From the NCBI RefSeq assembly GCF_000164865.1, contig NC_014618.1, positions 2,728,001 through 2,792,000 of the forward strand: DNA of 64,000 bases, read 5' to 3'. The position numbers and the translations under genes were made by a program. Positions 42,948 to 52,515 of the stretch are shown piece by piece. Numbering within the stretch: the first letter of the stretch is position 1; every line of letters begins with the position of its first letter. The notes beneath the pieces are model-generated. The model was not told the DNA's origin. It ran no database searches and worked only from the letters and a program-made list of their open reading frames with translations. This DNA is from [Enterobacter] lignolyticus SCF1. Lineage in GTDB: Bacteria > Pseudomonadota > Gammaproteobacteria > Enterobacterales > Enterobacteriaceae.

Positions 42948-42963
42948 TGGCATAAGGGTTGCT
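42948..42963 (+). promoter_or_regulatory. Sigma-54 promoter of yeaGH
   Basis: TGGCATA-AGGG-TTGCT matches the -24/-12 consensus TGGCAYR-N4-TTGCW completely, 102 bases before the yeaG ATG. E. coli yeaGH is known to be NtrC and sigma-54 dependent in nitrogen starvation. The remainder of the 42630-43064 gap holds the mipA leader. Confidence 0.85.
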
Positions 42964-43064
42964 GTATAACGAATAAGCGTCGTTTTGCTTACCTCTTCCG
43001 GGAGCCTCCACTACTCATATGAACGGCTCTTATCCTGTGCTAAAAAACGAAAGGACGGCATGCC

Positions 43065-44999
43065 ATGAATATATTCGATCACTATCGCCAGCGCTATGAA
43101 GCTGCCAAGGACGAAGAGTTCACACTGCAGGAGTTTCTTACCATTTGTCGGCAAGATCGCAGTGCCTATGCTAACGCGGCAGAAAGGCTATTGATGGCCA
43201 TTGGTGAGCCAGTGATGGTGGATACTGCCCAGGTGCCACGGCTGTCCCGTCTCTTTTCAAACCGGGTTATCGCACGCTACCCGGCCTTTGAAGAGTTCTA
43301 TGGTATGGAAGAAGCTATCGAGCAGATAGTCTCCTACCTGAAGCATGCGGCTCAGGGTCTGGAAGAGAAAAAACAGATCCTCTATCTGTTAGGGCCGGTG
43401 GGCGGTGGTAAATCCTCGCTGGCTGAGCGGTTAAAATCGCTGATGCAGCGCGTGCCTATTTACGTGCTCAGCGCCAACGGCGAGCGCAGCCCGGTGAACG
43501 ATCACCCGCTGTGCCTGTTTAATCCGCAGGAAGACGCGCAGATTCTGGACAAAGAATACGGCGTACCGTATCGCTACCTCGGCACCATCATGTCGCCGTG
43601 GGCGGCAAAACGTCTGCACGAGTTCGGCGGCGACATCACCAAATTCCGCGTCGTCAAAGTCTGGCCGTCCATCCTTGAACAAATCGCTATCGCCAAGACG
43701 GAGCCGGGCGATGAGAACAACCAGGATATCTCCGCGCTGGTCGGTAAAGTCGATATCCGCAAACTGGAAAACTATGCCCAGAACGATCCGGATGCTTATG
43801 GCTACTCCGGCGCGCTGTGCCGGTCAAACCAGGGGATTATGGAATTCGTCGAGATGTTTAAGGCGCCGATTAAGGTGCTGCATCCGCTGCTGACCGCAAC
43901 GCAGGAAGGGAACTATAACGGGACAGAAGGCATTTCCGCCCTGCCCTTTAACGGCATCATTCTGGCGCACTCCAACGAATCAGAATGGGTCACCTTCCGG
44001 AATAACAAAAACAACGAGGCGTTCCTTGACCGCGTGTACATCGTCAAAGTGCCTTATTGCCTGCGCATTTCGGAAGAGATCAAAATTTACGAGAAGCTGC
44101 TTAACCATAGCGAGCTGACCCATGCGCCTTGCGCCCCGGGTACACTGGAAACGCTGGCCCGCTTCTCTATTCTGTCGCGGCTGAAAGAGCCGGAGAACTC
44201 GAGCATTTACTCAAAAATGCGCGTCTACGACGGCGAAAGCCTGAAAGACACCGACCCGAAAGCGAAATCGTACCAGGAGTATCGCGATTACGCCGGCGTC
44301 GACGAAGGGATGAACGGTCTGTCGACCCGCTTCGCGTTCAAAATCCTGTCACGCGTGTTCAACTTCGACCACGTGGAAGTGGCGGCTAACCCGGTGCATC
44401 TGTTCTACGTGCTGGAGCAGCAGATTGAGCGCGAGCAGTTCCCGCAGGAGCAGGCGGAGCATTATCTTGAGTTCCTGAAAGGCTATCTGATCCCGAAATA
44501 CGCCGAGTTTATCGGCAAAGAGATCCAGACCGCCTATCTGGAGTCCTACTCAGAATATGGGCAGAACATTTTCGATCGCTATGTCACCTACGCGGATTTC
44601 TGGATTCAGGATCAGGAATACCGCGACCCGGATACCGGCCAGCTGTTTGACCGTGAATCCCTGAACGCCGAACTGGAGAAAATTGAGAAGCCTGCCGGGA
44701 TCAGCAACCCGAAAGACTTCCGTAACGAAATCGTCAACTTCGTGCTGCGCGCCAGAGCGAACAACAGCGGGCGTAACCCGAACTGGACCAGCTACGAAAA
44801 ACTGCGCACGGTCATTGAGAAGAAAATGTTCTCCAATACCGAAGAGCTGCTGCCGGTGATTTCGTTTAACGCCAAAACCTCAACCGACGAGCAGAAGAAA
44901 CATGACGATTTTGTCGATCGTATGATGGAGAAAGGCTATACCCGCAAGCAGGTTCGGCTGCTGTGCGAATGGTATCTGCGCGTACGTAAATCGTCATAA
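43065..44999 (+). CDS. yeaG: PrkA-family serine kinase YeaG
   Basis: 644 residues, as in E. coli. An AAA+ domain (~60-370) with Walker A GPVGGGKSS (~110-118) and a C-terminal PrkA kinase-like domain. YeaG is linked to nitrogen starvation and sustained stress survival; it works with YeaH. The sigma-54 promoter lies upstream. Start matches MNIFDHYRQRYEAAKDEEF of E. coli. Confidence 0.97.
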   Translation: MNIFDHYRQRYEAAKDEEFTLQEFLTICRQDRSAYANAAERLLMAIGEPVMVDTAQVPRLSRLFSNRVIARYPAFEEFYGMEEAIEQIVSYLKHAAQGLEEKKQILYLLGPVGGGKSSLAERLKSLMQRVPIYVLSANGERSPVNDHPLCLFNPQEDAQILDKEYGVPYRYLGTIMSPWAAKRLHEFGGDITKFRVVKVWPSILEQIAIAKTEPGDENNQDISALVGKVDIRKLENYAQNDPDAYGYSGALCRSNQGIMEFVEMFKAPIKVLHPLLTATQEGNYNGTEGISALPFNGIILAHSNESEWVTFRNNKNNEAFLDRVYIVKVPYCLRISEEIKIYEKLLNHSELTHAPCAPGTLETLARFSILSRLKEPENSSIYSKMRVYDGESLKDTDPKAKSYQEYRDYAGVDEGMNGLSTRFAFKILSRVFNFDHVEVAANPVHLFYVLEQQIEREQFPQEQAEHYLEFLKGYLIPKYAEFIGKEIQTAYLESYSEYGQNIFDRYVTYADFWIQDQEYRDPDTGQLFDRESLNAELEKIEKPAGISNPKDFRNEIVNFVLRARANNSGRNPNWTSYEKLRTVIEKKMFSNTEELLPVISFNAKTSTDEQKKHDDFVDRMMEKGYTRKQVRLLCEWYLRVRKSS

Positions 45000-45056
45000 C
45001 AATACAGGCCGCGGGCAACCGCGGCCCCTCTGCTTAGTTGGCAGTATGGAGGGATT

Positions 45057-46340
45057 ATGACCTGGTTCATAGACCGGCGCCTGAACGGTAAGAACAAGAG
45101 TGCGGTGAACCGCCAGCGCTTCTTGCGGCGCTATAAGGCGCAAATCAAGCAGTCGATCTCCGAGGCCATCAACAAGCGTTCGGTGACCGATATAGACAGC
45201 GGGGAGTCCGTCTCGATTCCCGTTGATGACATTAGCGAACCGATGTTTCATCAGGGGCGCGGCGGCCTGCGTCACCGCGTTCACCCGGGCAACGACCACT
45301 TTGTGCAAAACGACCGTATCGAGCGTCCTCAGGGCGGCGGCGGCGGTTCCGGAAGCGGTCAGGGCCAGGCGAGCCAGGACGGCGAAGGCCAGGATGAGTT
45401 CGTCTTTCAGATTTCCAAAGACGAGTATCTCGACCTGCTGTTTGAGGATCTGGCGCTGCCGAACCTGAAGAAGAACCAGCATCGCCAGCTGACCGAGTAT
45501 AAAACGCACCGCGCGGGATTTACCTCTAACGGGGTGCCGGCCAATATCAGCGTTGTGCGTTCGCTGCAAAACTCGCTGGCGCGCCGTACGGCGATGACGG
45601 CCGGTAAGCGTCGCGAGCTGCGCGAGCTGGAGGAGAGTCTCGATATCGTCAGTAAGAGCGAGCCGGTGCAACTGCTGGAAGAGGAGCGTCTGCGCAGAGA
45701 GATTGCCGAGCTGCGGGCGAAAATCGAGCGCGTGCCGTTTATCGACACCTTCGATTTACGCTATAAAAACTACGAAAAACGCCCGGAGCCGTCGAGCCAG
45801 GCGGTGATGTTCTGCCTGATGGACGTTTCCGGCTCCATGGACCAGGCGACCAAAGACATGGCCAAGCGTTTTTACATTCTGCTGTATCTGTTCCTTAGCC
45901 GGACCTATAAAAACGTGGAGGTGGTCTATATTCGCCACCACACCCAGGCGAAAGAGGTGGACGAGCACGAATTCTTCTACTCTCAGGAAACCGGGGGCAC
46001 TATCGTCTCCAGCGCGCTGAAGCTGATGGATGAGGTGGTGAAGGCGCGCTACGATCCCGCGCAGTGGAACATTTACGCCGCGCAGGCCTCGGACGGCGAC
46101 AACTGGGCCGATGACTCGCCGCTGTGCCATGAGATCCTCTCGAAGAAGATCCTGCCGGTGGTGCGTTACTACAGCTACATTGAAATCACCCGCCGGGCGC
46201 ATCAGACCCTGTGGCGCGAGTATGAGCACCTGCAGTCGATGTTTGATAACTTCGCCATGCAGCATATCCGCGACCAGGACGATATCTACCCGGTATTCCG
46301 CGAACTGTTCCATAAGCAGGGTACGACAATCAAGGATTAA
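45057..46340 (+). CDS. yeaH: YeaH, DUF444 von Willebrand-type protein
   Basis: 427 residues, as in E. coli. The N-terminal half is basic and charged with a Gly-rich linker (~97-115). A VWA domain with MIDAS DVSGS (~257) follows. Partner of YeaG, 57 bases downstream in the same operon. The last residues HKQGTTIKD differ from the E. coli end as I recall it (KQNATAK-like), which may reflect the insertion just downstream. Confidence 0.95.
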   Translation: MTWFIDRRLNGKNKSAVNRQRFLRRYKAQIKQSISEAINKRSVTDIDSGESVSIPVDDISEPMFHQGRGGLRHRVHPGNDHFVQNDRIERPQGGGGGSGSGQGQASQDGEGQDEFVFQISKDEYLDLLFEDLALPNLKKNQHRQLTEYKTHRAGFTSNGVPANISVVRSLQNSLARRTAMTAGKRRELRELEESLDIVSKSEPVQLLEEERLRREIAELRAKIERVPFIDTFDLRYKNYEKRPEPSSQAVMFCLMDVSGSMDQATKDMAKRFYILLYLFLSRTYKNVEVVYIRHHTQAKEVDEHEFFYSQETGGTIVSSALKLMDEVVKARYDPAQWNIYAAQASDGDNWADDSPLCHEILSKKILPVVRYYSYIEITRRAHQTLWREYEHLQSMFDNFAMQHIRDQDDIYPVFRELFHKQGTTIKD

Positions 46341-46347
46341 GCAATAT

Positions 46348-46384
46348 AAATCAGCCAGTTATCTGTGATTTCTGGCTGATTTTT
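46348..46384 (+). terminator. Terminator of yeaH
   Basis: AAATCAGCCAG (46348-46358) pairs with CTGGCTGATTT (46372-46382), followed by TT-A. A near copy of this stem stands at 47425-47456. The 46385-46584 stretch is AT-rich and I see no gene in it. Confidence 0.75.
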
Positions 46385-46584
46385 ATCCTAATCGTGTATC
46401 TAAAAAGACCCTTTTAATTCATTATGTTGCGTAGAGTTTTGGGGAATGCTTTTCCTTATCGTTCTATGCTGTCACACGCTGTGTCACTTGTATGTCATAG
46501 GAATAACAGTCCAAGATTGCAAGATTAACAATCTGGATATTAGAAGCTGTGCTATAACAACCCTAGAATACTATTTCAATGGTT

Positions 46585-47205
46585 TCAAATCGGTGATGTG
46601 TATTTTTTAAACTCACCATGGTCTATTTTCCAATCATATTGCGGGTCATTTACTCCTCTAGTGTGAATCAGACTTCCTCCAAAAGGCACAAAATCTACCT
46701 CCCCCCACCATTCATTACTTGACTTTATATTGGAGACATGTGCAATCATTCTAAATACATGATTCATATTTATTGCATAAATGTAAATTGATTCATTGTT
46801 AGGCTGCGCAATATAGTATCTTAAATAGTCTATAATTACATCTGGAGGTGGCACACTTACTTCAGAATCAGCAATATACAACGCCCCTTTAACATTATAC
46901 TGCACAGATATTTTCTCATGCCCAGAATTCATAAGACTATGATCAAAAATATCTTTCCCAATGTAATTGGTTAATCCAGTTTTAATTATCAATTCAAACT
47001 CATGAGGGAACATGTCATAAGAATTTGACTTCGCCAATTTCAAATCGTAAATTTTAAATGAACTACTCCCTGTCACTCTTACTCGCACTAATATATCACG
47101 ACCTTTATTCTTGTTAGTTAAAAAGACAAAGCTTTCACCGGGTTTCTGTGGATCTGGCACATAAGAGACTAAAATATCATTAATCGCATCGGCGTCATTT
47201 TTCAT
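46585..47205 (-). CDS. AT-rich orphan protein, function unknown
   Basis: 206 residues, soluble, with no signal peptide or membrane segment. I do not recognise a family. It has beta-rich stretches (ESFVFLTNKN, RDILVRVRVTGSSSFKIYDL, KISVQYNVKGALYI) and an aromatic C-terminal part (NEWWGEVDFVPFGGSLIHTRG, QYDWKIDHGEF). The DNA is far more AT-rich than the neighbouring genes, which suggests recent transfer. The ATG has an AGAGAAAG motif upstream. No partner gene, integrase or transposase is visible. It could be an effector, immunity or defence factor, but nothing proves it. Confidence 0.7.
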   Translation of the reverse strand: MKNDADAINDILVSYVPDPQKPGESFVFLTNKNKGRDILVRVRVTGSSSFKIYDLKLAKSNSYDMFPHEFELIIKTGLTNYIGKDIFDHSLMNSGHEKISVQYNVKGALYIADSEVSVPPPDVIIDYLRYYIAQPNNESIYIYAINMNHVFRMIAHVSNIKSSNEWWGEVDFVPFGGSLIHTRGVNDPQYDWKIDHGEFKKYTSPI

Positions 47206-47424
47206 GATAACTTTCTCTTAACAGGAACGGTAAAAAAAACGAATCGGTACAGTAATTAAATGTAGCTAGTTGTTATATGAAAATCAAAGAACCTTAATAA
47301 AATTACAAAATTTAGAGCTGTTTGTATTTGAATGATTGAATGTTCAAGAATAACAATGACAAAACGATAACCCTTCTTTTTATATGATTTAACCAGAACG
47401 CACTGCCGCAGGATCATTAACGCC

Positions 47425-47456
47425 AATCAGCCAGCAGAATGCGCTGCTGGCTGATT
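47425..47456 (+). terminator. Hairpin resembling the yeaH terminator
   Basis: AATCAGCCAGCAG (47425-47437) pairs perfectly with CTGCTGGCTGATT (47444-47456). The core AATCAGCCAG/CTGGCTGATT equals that at 46348. It follows the bases CAGAACGCACTGCCGCAGGA and a TAA at 47418, which look like an alternative yeaH tail. It marks the right edge of the AT-rich insert. Confidence 0.55.
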
Positions 47457-47515
47457 TATCTTATGAGAATCATTATACATTTTCCTGAAAATCCCCGCCG
47501 CTGACCGCCTCTCAG

Positions 47516-47529
47516 TTGATCCAACACAA
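47516..47529. promoter_or_regulatory. Probable FNR site of nikA
   Basis: TTGAT-CCAA-CACAA against TTGAT-N4-ATCAA. Its centre is about 41.5 bases upstream of the start point implied by a TAAAAT -10 at 47551, the classical class II position. E. coli nik is FNR-activated. Confidence 0.6.
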
Positions 47530-47536
47530 TGCTTTA

Positions 47537-47564
47537 GTATGACGAATTACTAAAATCATCACAC
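47537..47564. promoter_or_regulatory. NikR operator
   Basis: GTATGA-N16-TCACAC matches the E. coli operator GTATGA-N16-TCATAC except for one base. It covers the -10 region and start point, so nickel-bound NikR would block polymerase. Confidence 0.85.
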
Positions 47565-47599
47565 TTTTTGTCACACTTTTATCCTCTGAGGGAATCACC

Positions 47600-49168
47600 G
47601 TGAACCACCTCCGCCGTTCGCTACTGGCGCTCCTGTTCTGTGCTACATCCGCGGCTTACGCCGCCCGCGACGAAATCGCCACTGCATGGCCGGTCAACGT
47701 CGGGCCGCTCAACCCGCATCTGTACACCCCCAACCAGATGTTTGCCCAGAGCATGGTGTATGAACCGCTGGTGAAGTATCAGGCGGATGGTTCGGTGAAG
47801 CCCTGGCTTGCCAAAAGCTGGACGCACTCGGCGGACGGTAAAACCTGGGTGTTCACTCTGCGCGACGACGTTACCTTCTCCAACGGCGAACCGTTTGACG
47901 CCCGGGCCGCCGCGGAGAACTTTCGCGCCGTGCTGGATAACCGCAAACGCCACGCCTGGCTTGAGCTGGCGAACCGGATAGTCGATGCAAAGGCGCTCAG
48001 CAAAAGCGAGCTGCAAATCACCCTGAAAAGCGCCTACTACCCTTTCCTGCAGGAACTCTCCCTGCCCCGGCCTTTTCGCTTTATCGCCCCGTCGCAGTTT
48101 AAAAATAACGAGACCATGAACGGAATTCAGGCGCCCATCGGCACCGGACCGTGGGTGCTGAAGGCGTCAAAGCCGAACCAGTACGACGTGCTGGTGCGTA
48201 ACGACCGCTACTGGGGCGAAAAACCGCAGATTCGCCAGGTGACCGTGAAGGTTATCCCGGATCCCACCACCCGCGCGGTGGCGTTTGAAACCGGCGATAT
48301 TGACCTGCTGTACGGCAACGAAGGGCTGCTGCCGCTCGACACGTTCGCGCGGTTCAGCCAGAACCCGGCGTATCGCACGCAACTTTCCTCGCCGATAGAG
48401 ACGGTGATGCTGGCGCTGAACTCCGCCAAAGCGCCGACCGACGAGCTCGCGGTACGCGAGGCGCTGAACTATGCGGTGAATAAAAAGTCGCTTATCGACA
48501 ACGCCCTGTACGGCACCCAGCAGGTGGCCGACACGCTGTTTTCCCCCGCCGTCCCCTATGCCGACATCGGCCTGAAGCCGCGCCAGTACGACCCGCAGCG
48601 GGCGAACGCGCTGCTGGAACAGGCGGGCTGGGTGCGGCCTGCGGGGAAAGCCATTCGCGAGAAAAACGGCCAGCCGCTGCGCATAGCGCTGGCGTTTATC
48701 GGCACCGATGCGCTGAGCAAATCGATGGCGGAAATCATTCAGGCCGATATGCGCCAGGTGGGCGTGGAGGTGGCGCTGATCGGTGAGGAAGAGAGCAGTA
48801 TTTACGCCCGCCAGCGCGACGGCCGCTTCGGCATGATTTTCAACCGCACCTGGGGCGCGCCGTATGACCCGCACGCCTTTCTGAGCTCAATGCGCGTGCC
48901 GTCCCACGCCGACTATCAGGCGCAGCAGGGGTTAGCCGACAAACCGGTGATTGATAAAAAGATTAGCGAGGTGCTGGAAACCACCGACGAAACGCAGCGC
49001 CAGGCGCTGTACCGCGATATTCTGACGCGCCTGCACAATGATGCGGTTTATCTGCCCATCAGCTACATCTCCATGATGGTGGTCGCCAAACCGGCGCTGG
49101 GTACGATCCCGTATGCGCCGGTGGCTACCGAAATTCCGTTCGAACAGATTACCCCGGTGAAACCCTGA
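47600..49168 (+). CDS. nikA: Nickel ABC transporter, periplasmic binding protein
   Basis: 522 residues (E. coli 524) and highly similar throughout. Starts at GTG 47600 with GAGGGA 6-8 bases upstream. Signal peptide ~1-21. SBP family 5: EITTAWPVNVGPLNPHLY-type start, YNQMFAQSMVYEPLVKY, GTGPWVLK. It binds Ni2+ chelates for the NikBCDE importer, serving hydrogenases. In E. coli nik lies in a different chromosomal region. Confidence 0.97.
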   Translation: MNHLRRSLLALLFCATSAAYAARDEIATAWPVNVGPLNPHLYTPNQMFAQSMVYEPLVKYQADGSVKPWLAKSWTHSADGKTWVFTLRDDVTFSNGEPFDARAAAENFRAVLDNRKRHAWLELANRIVDAKALSKSELQITLKSAYYPFLQELSLPRPFRFIAPSQFKNNETMNGIQAPIGTGPWVLKASKPNQYDVLVRNDRYWGEKPQIRQVTVKVIPDPTTRAVAFETGDIDLLYGNEGLLPLDTFARFSQNPAYRTQLSSPIETVMLALNSAKAPTDELAVREALNYAVNKKSLIDNALYGTQQVADTLFSPAVPYADIGLKPRQYDPQRANALLEQAGWVRPAGKAIREKNGQPLRIALAFIGTDALSKSMAEIIQADMRQVGVEVALIGEEESSIYARQRDGRFGMIFNRTWGAPYDPHAFLSSMRVPSHADYQAQQGLADKPVIDKKISEVLETTDETQRQALYRDILTRLHNDAVYLPISYISMMVVAKPALGTIPYAPVATEIPFEQITPVKP

Positions 49169-50112
49169 TGCTGCACTACGCGTTACGGCGCATGGCGCTG
49201 CTTATCCCGATGGTTTTCGCCGCATCGGTGATTATCTTCCTGCTGCTGCGGCTGGGCGCCGGCGACCCGGCGCTTGACTATCTGCGGCTGTCCAACCTGC
49301 CGCCGACGCCGGAGATGGTGGCCTCGACGCGGGTCATGCTCGGGCTGGACCAGCCGCTGATTGCCCAGTATGGCCGCTGGCTGTGGAACGCGCTGCATCT
49401 GGATTTCGGCCTCTCTTTCGCCACCCAGCGGCCGGTGCTCGATGATGTGCTGAATTTTTTGCCCGCCACGCTGCAGCTGGCGGGCGCGGCGCTGGCGCTG
49501 ATCCTGCTGACCTCGGTGCCGATGGGCATCTGGGCGGCGCGTCATCGCGATCGCCTGCCCGATTTCGCCGTACGCCTTATCGCCTTTCTCGGCGTGTCGA
49601 TGCCCAACTTCTGGCTCGCCTTCCTGCTGGTGATGCTCTTCTCGGTGCATTTGCAGTGGCTGCCGGCCATGGGCTACGGCGGCTGGCAGCACATCATCCT
49701 GCCTGCGCTGTCGATTGCCTTTATGTCGCTGGCGATTAACGCCCGCCTGCTGCGCGCCAGCATGCTCGACGTCGCCGGGCAGCGGCATGTCACCTGGGCC
49801 CGCCTGCGCGGGCTTAACGACAGGCAAACCGAGCGTCGCCACATCCTGCGCAACGCGTCGCTGCCGATGATCACCGCCGTCGGCATGCATATCGGCGAGC
49901 TTATCGGCGGAACGATGATCATTGAGAATATCTTCGCCTGGCCGGGCATCGGCCGCTATGCGGTATCGGCGATTTTCAACCGCGACTATCCGGTTATCCA
50001 GTGCTTTACGCTGATCATGGTGGTGGTCTTCGCCGTCTGCAATCTGACCGTCGACCTGCTGAACGCCGCGCTGGATCCGCGCATTCGCCGTCATGAAGGA
50101 GCGCATGCATGA
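49168..50112 (+). CDS. nikB: Nickel ABC transporter permease NikB
   Basis: 314 residues (also 314 in E. coli) with six membrane segments. The EAA-like loop is RHVTWARLRGLNDRQTERRHI (~207-227). The ATG overlaps the nikA stop (TGATG at 49166-49170). Forms the channel with NikC. Confidence 0.96.
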   Translation: MLHYALRRMALLIPMVFAASVIIFLLLRLGAGDPALDYLRLSNLPPTPEMVASTRVMLGLDQPLIAQYGRWLWNALHLDFGLSFATQRPVLDDVLNFLPATLQLAGAALALILLTSVPMGIWAARHRDRLPDFAVRLIAFLGVSMPNFWLAFLLVMLFSVHLQWLPAMGYGGWQHIILPALSIAFMSLAINARLLRASMLDVAGQRHVTWARLRGLNDRQTERRHILRNASLPMITAVGMHIGELIGGTMIIENIFAWPGIGRYAVSAIFNRDYPVIQCFTLIMVVVFAVCNLTVDLLNAALDPRIRRHEGAHA

Positions 50113-50942
50113 CCTTTTTTCTCTCCGCGCGCTGGCCGGTGCGGCTGGCGCTGCTCGCCATCGTACTGCTGGCGGCGGTTGCGCTGACCAGCCAGTGGTG
50201 GCTGCCGTACGATCCGCAGGCCATTGATTTGCCCTCCCGTCTGCTGGCGCCGGGCAGCGAGCACTGGCTGGGCACCGACCATCTGGGGCGCGACATCTTC
50301 TCGCGCCTGCTGGCGGCAACGCGCGTCTCGCTCGGCTCGGTGATGGCCTGCCTGCTGCTGGTGCTCGCCATGGGGCTTATCGTCGGCGGCAGCGCCGGGC
50401 TGATTGGCGGCCGCGTCGATCAGGCCGCCATGCGCGTTGCGGATATGTTTATGACCTTCCCGACCTCCATTCTCTCCTTCTTTATGGTGGGCGTGCTGGG
50501 CACCGGGCTGACCAACGTCATTATCGCCATCGCCCTCTCGCACTGGGCCTGGTATGCCCGTATGGTGCGCAGCCTGGTTATCTCCTTGCGCCAGCGCGAG
50601 TTCGTGCTCGCCGCGCGGCTTTCCGGTGCGGGGCATATCCGCATTTTTATCGACCATCTGGCGGGCGCGGCCATTCCGTCTCTGCTGGTGCTGGCGACGC
50701 TGGATATCGGCCATATGATGCTGCACGTCGCCGGGATGTCATTCCTTGGCCTCGGCGTAACCGCGCCCACCGCCGAATGGGGGGTGATGATTAACGACGC
50801 CCGCCAGTATATCTGGACCCAGCCGCTGCAGATGCTCTGGCCGGGGCTGGCGCTGTTCATCAGCGTGATGGCCTTTAACATGGTGGGTGACGCCCTGCGC
50901 GATCATCTGGATCCTCATCTGGTCACGGAGCATGCCCACTGA
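50109..50942 (+). CDS. nikC: Nickel ABC transporter permease NikC
   Basis: 277 residues. The N-terminus is of OppC type (LLAPGSEHWLGTDHLGRDIFSRLL); the EAA loop is REFVLAARLSGAGHIRIFIDHL (~160-180). Starts inside nikB by ATGA. Six membrane segments. Confidence 0.96.
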   Translation: MTFFLSARWPVRLALLAIVLLAAVALTSQWWLPYDPQAIDLPSRLLAPGSEHWLGTDHLGRDIFSRLLAATRVSLGSVMACLLLVLAMGLIVGGSAGLIGGRVDQAAMRVADMFMTFPTSILSFFMVGVLGTGLTNVIIAIALSHWAWYARMVRSLVISLRQREFVLAARLSGAGHIRIFIDHLAGAAIPSLLVLATLDIGHMMLHVAGMSFLGLGVTAPTAEWGVMINDARQYIWTQPLQMLWPGLALFISVMAFNMVGDALRDHLDPHLVTEHAH

Positions 50943-51706
50943 TGCCGCAACGTATCGATCTCCACAATATCGTACTGCAGGCCGGGCGGCCGCTGGTGCA
51001 CGGCGTATCGCTGTCGCTCACCCGCGGGCGCGTGCTGGCGCTGGTCGGCGGCAGCGGCAGCGGAAAGTCGCTGACCTGCGCGGCGGCGCTCGGCGTGCTG
51101 CCCGCCGGGGTGCGTCAGACGGCGGGCGTCATCCTGGCGGACGGCGAACCGGTATCTCCCGCTTCGCTTCGCGGGGCGCGCATCGCCACCATAATGCAAA
51201 ACCCGCGCAGCGCCTTTAATCCGCTGCACACCATGGCGACCCATGTGCGGGAAACCTGCATGGCGCTGGGGAAACCCGCCGACAGCGCCACCCTGATCGC
51301 GGCCCTCGAGGCCGTTGGGCTTGAAGAGCCGACGCGGGTGCTGGGGCGCTATCCCTTTGAGATGAGCGGCGGCATGCTGCAGCGGATGATGATCGCCATG
51401 GCGGTGCTGTCCGAAGCGCCGTTTATCATCGCCGACGAGCCGACGACCGACCTCGACGTGGTAGCGCAGGCGCGCATTCTCGACCTGCTGGACAGCATTA
51501 TGCAAAGCCGGGCGCCGGGTATGCTGCTGGTGACCCACGACATGGGCGTGGTGGCGCGTCTGGCTGATGACGTCGCGGTGATGGACAATGGCCGCATCGT
51601 GGAACAGGCCGATGTCGATACCCTGTTCCGCGCGCCGTCGCATGCCGTTACGCGCCGCCTGATTTCGGCGCATCTCGCGCTGTACGGTATGGAGATTGCC
51701 TCATGA
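50942..51706 (+). CDS. nikD: Nickel ABC transporter ATPase NikD
   Basis: 254 residues. Walker A GGSGSGKS (~37), Q-loop MQNPRSAFNP, signature MSGGMLQRMMIAMA (~140) and Walker B FIIADEPTTDLD. OppD-type. Overlaps nikC (TGATG) and nikE (ATGA). Confidence 0.96.
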   Translation: MPQRIDLHNIVLQAGRPLVHGVSLSLTRGRVLALVGGSGSGKSLTCAAALGVLPAGVRQTAGVILADGEPVSPASLRGARIATIMQNPRSAFNPLHTMATHVRETCMALGKPADSATLIAALEAVGLEEPTRVLGRYPFEMSGGMLQRMMIAMAVLSEAPFIIADEPTTDLDVVAQARILDLLDSIMQSRAPGMLLVTHDMGVVARLADDVAVMDNGRIVEQADVDTLFRAPSHAVTRRLISAHLALYGMEIAS

Positions 51707-52503
51707 CCTTAATCACGGTATCTGCGGTTTCTCACCGCTATCTCCCTTCCGCCCTCGGCGGCAGGCACCTGCCCCAGACGGTGCTGGAAGACGTGTCGTT
51801 CAGCCTGAACGGCGGCGAAACCGTTGCCCTGCTGGGCCGCAGCGGCTGCGGAAAAAGCACGCTGGCGCGGCTTATCGTCGGGCTGGAGTCCCCAACTCGT
51901 GGTCGTATCCTCTGGCGCGACGAGCCGCTGTCGGCGCTGAACCGCCGCCAGCAAAAAGCGTTCCGCCGCGAAATCCAGATGGTGTTTCAGGACTCGATCA
52001 GCGCGGTGAATCCGCGCAAAACCGTGCGGGAGATCCTGCGTGAACCGATGCGCCACCTCCTGTCGCTCACCCGGGCGGAACAGCTGACGCGCGCCAGCGA
52101 GATGCTGCGCGCGGTGGAGCTGGATGACGACATTCTCGACCAGCGTCCGCCGCAGCTCAGCGGCGGGCAGCTCCAGCGCGTCTGCCTGGCGCGGGCGCTG
52201 GCGGTGGAGCCGAAGCTGCTGATTCTCGACGAAGCGGTCTCTAACCTCGACCTGGTGCTGCAGGCGGGCGTCATTCGTCTGCTCAAAAGGCTGCAGCAGC
52301 AGTTCGGCACCGCCTGCCTGTTCATCACTCACGATCTGCGTCTGGTGGAGCGTTTTTGCCACCGCGTGCTGGTGATGGACGCCGGTAAAATTGTTGAGGC
52401 GCAAACTCCTGGCGACAGATTAACGTTTTCCTCTGAGGCCGGGCGTGTGTTACAAAATGCGGTACTTCCCGCATTTCCCGTGCGCCTACGCGCCGCACCA
52501 TGA
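51703..52503 (+). CDS. nikE: Nickel ABC transporter ATPase NikE
   Basis: 266 residues (E. coli 268). Walker A GRSGCGKS (~46), Q-loop VFQDSISAVNPRKT, signature LSGGQLQRVCLARALA and Walker B LLILDEAVSNLD. OppF-type. nikR follows after 12 bases. Confidence 0.96.
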   Translation: MTLITVSAVSHRYLPSALGGRHLPQTVLEDVSFSLNGGETVALLGRSGCGKSTLARLIVGLESPTRGRILWRDEPLSALNRRQQKAFRREIQMVFQDSISAVNPRKTVREILREPMRHLLSLTRAEQLTRASEMLRAVELDDDILDQRPPQLSGGQLQRVCLARALAVEPKLLILDEAVSNLDLVLQAGVIRLLKRLQQQFGTACLFITHDLRLVERFCHRVLVMDAGKIVEAQTPGDRLTFSSEAGRVLQNAVLPAFPVRLRAAP

Positions 52504-52515
52504 GGTTTAAGCCAG

